From Mesostigma viride (Eukaryota > Streptophyta > Mesostigmatophyceae > Mesostigmatales > Mesostigmataceae): a stretch of 62,000 nucleotides of DNA. The stretch covers positions 1 through 62,000 of the forward strand of contig RPFO01002283.1 of the NCBI GenBank assembly GCA_009746045.1. The letters are read 5' to 3'. Below, one piece after another: positions 61,905 to 62,000 of the stretch; the stretch's first letter is position 1; each line of letters begins with the position of its first letter. A model generated the notes under the pieces. The model searched no databases, was not told the DNA's origin, and saw only the letters and a program-made list of their open reading frames with translations. Position numbers and translations under genes: made by a program.

Positions 61905-62000
61905 ATACCAATGAATATATATTCATGGAGAATGATAGATTACGGAGGTGAGATAGGCATATATGCAACATAAGGAAAAACCCGATAACTGGGAGAATAA
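61905..62000 (-). repeat. Inverted partner of 61133-61215, cut by the window end
   Basis: Reverse complement of 61133-61215 with a few differences. It continues to the last base of the window, so its outer edge is unseen. Confidence 0.7.

Overview
This window is nuclear DNA of a eukaryote, most likely a green alga (chlorophyte). The case rests on GC-rich exons split by GT-AG introns, a plant/alga-like mix of copia, non-LTR and DDE elements, and very many micro- and minisatellites. The phylum is an inference. There is no bacterial operon structure, rRNA, CRISPR array or convincing tRNA. I recognise two host genes; almost everything else is mobile-element DNA or tandem repeat.

Layout. 0.65-3.9 kb is a 71-bp satellite array and 4.1-4.6 kb a GC-rich minisatellite. 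4,832-7,423 is a compact LTR retrotransposon with identical 487-bp LTRs that carries gag but no pol. 9.5-13.6 kb holds a tandem array followed by a transposase-like gene with introns, of the family with DYAENY, WSDNC and HGKGxxDGxGG motifs. 15,167-25,276 is bounded by perfect 30-bp inverted repeats. It encloses two divergent genes (a DDE transposase-like protein and a PHD-finger-like protein) separated by a 0.7-kb nested palindrome. I read this as one two-gene DNA transposon and consider it the most interesting object here.

25.3-33.4 kb is a graveyard of LINE fragments (ORF1 and ORF2 ends on both strands), with stem-loop 3' ends, (ATTA)n tails, a 720-bp (ATCC)n expansion and a fold-back element. 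33.57-36.56 kb, minus strand, is an FKBP12-type prolyl isomerase gene in at least four coding exons, one of 23 nt. It lies head-to-head with a large plus-strand gene at 37.46-55.78 kb that encodes an Integrator subunit 3 (INTS3) homologue. That gene is inflated by low-complexity coding insertions and by minisatellites in almost every intron.

56.8-57.5 kb is a LINE ORF2 fragment. 57,719-58,864 is a non-autonomous hAT-like element with an exact 8-bp target duplication. 59.8-62.0 kb holds two opposed fragments of another non-LTR retroelement, whose zinc motif and PD..D motif resemble restriction-like-endonuclease elements.

How the genes work together. FKBP12 and INTS3 share a roughly 0.9-kb intergenic region but no obvious pathway. 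The two genes of the 10.1-kb element probably act together as transposase and accessory protein. Several apparent frame breaks fall in G homopolymers, so some 'pseudogenes' may be sequencing artefacts.
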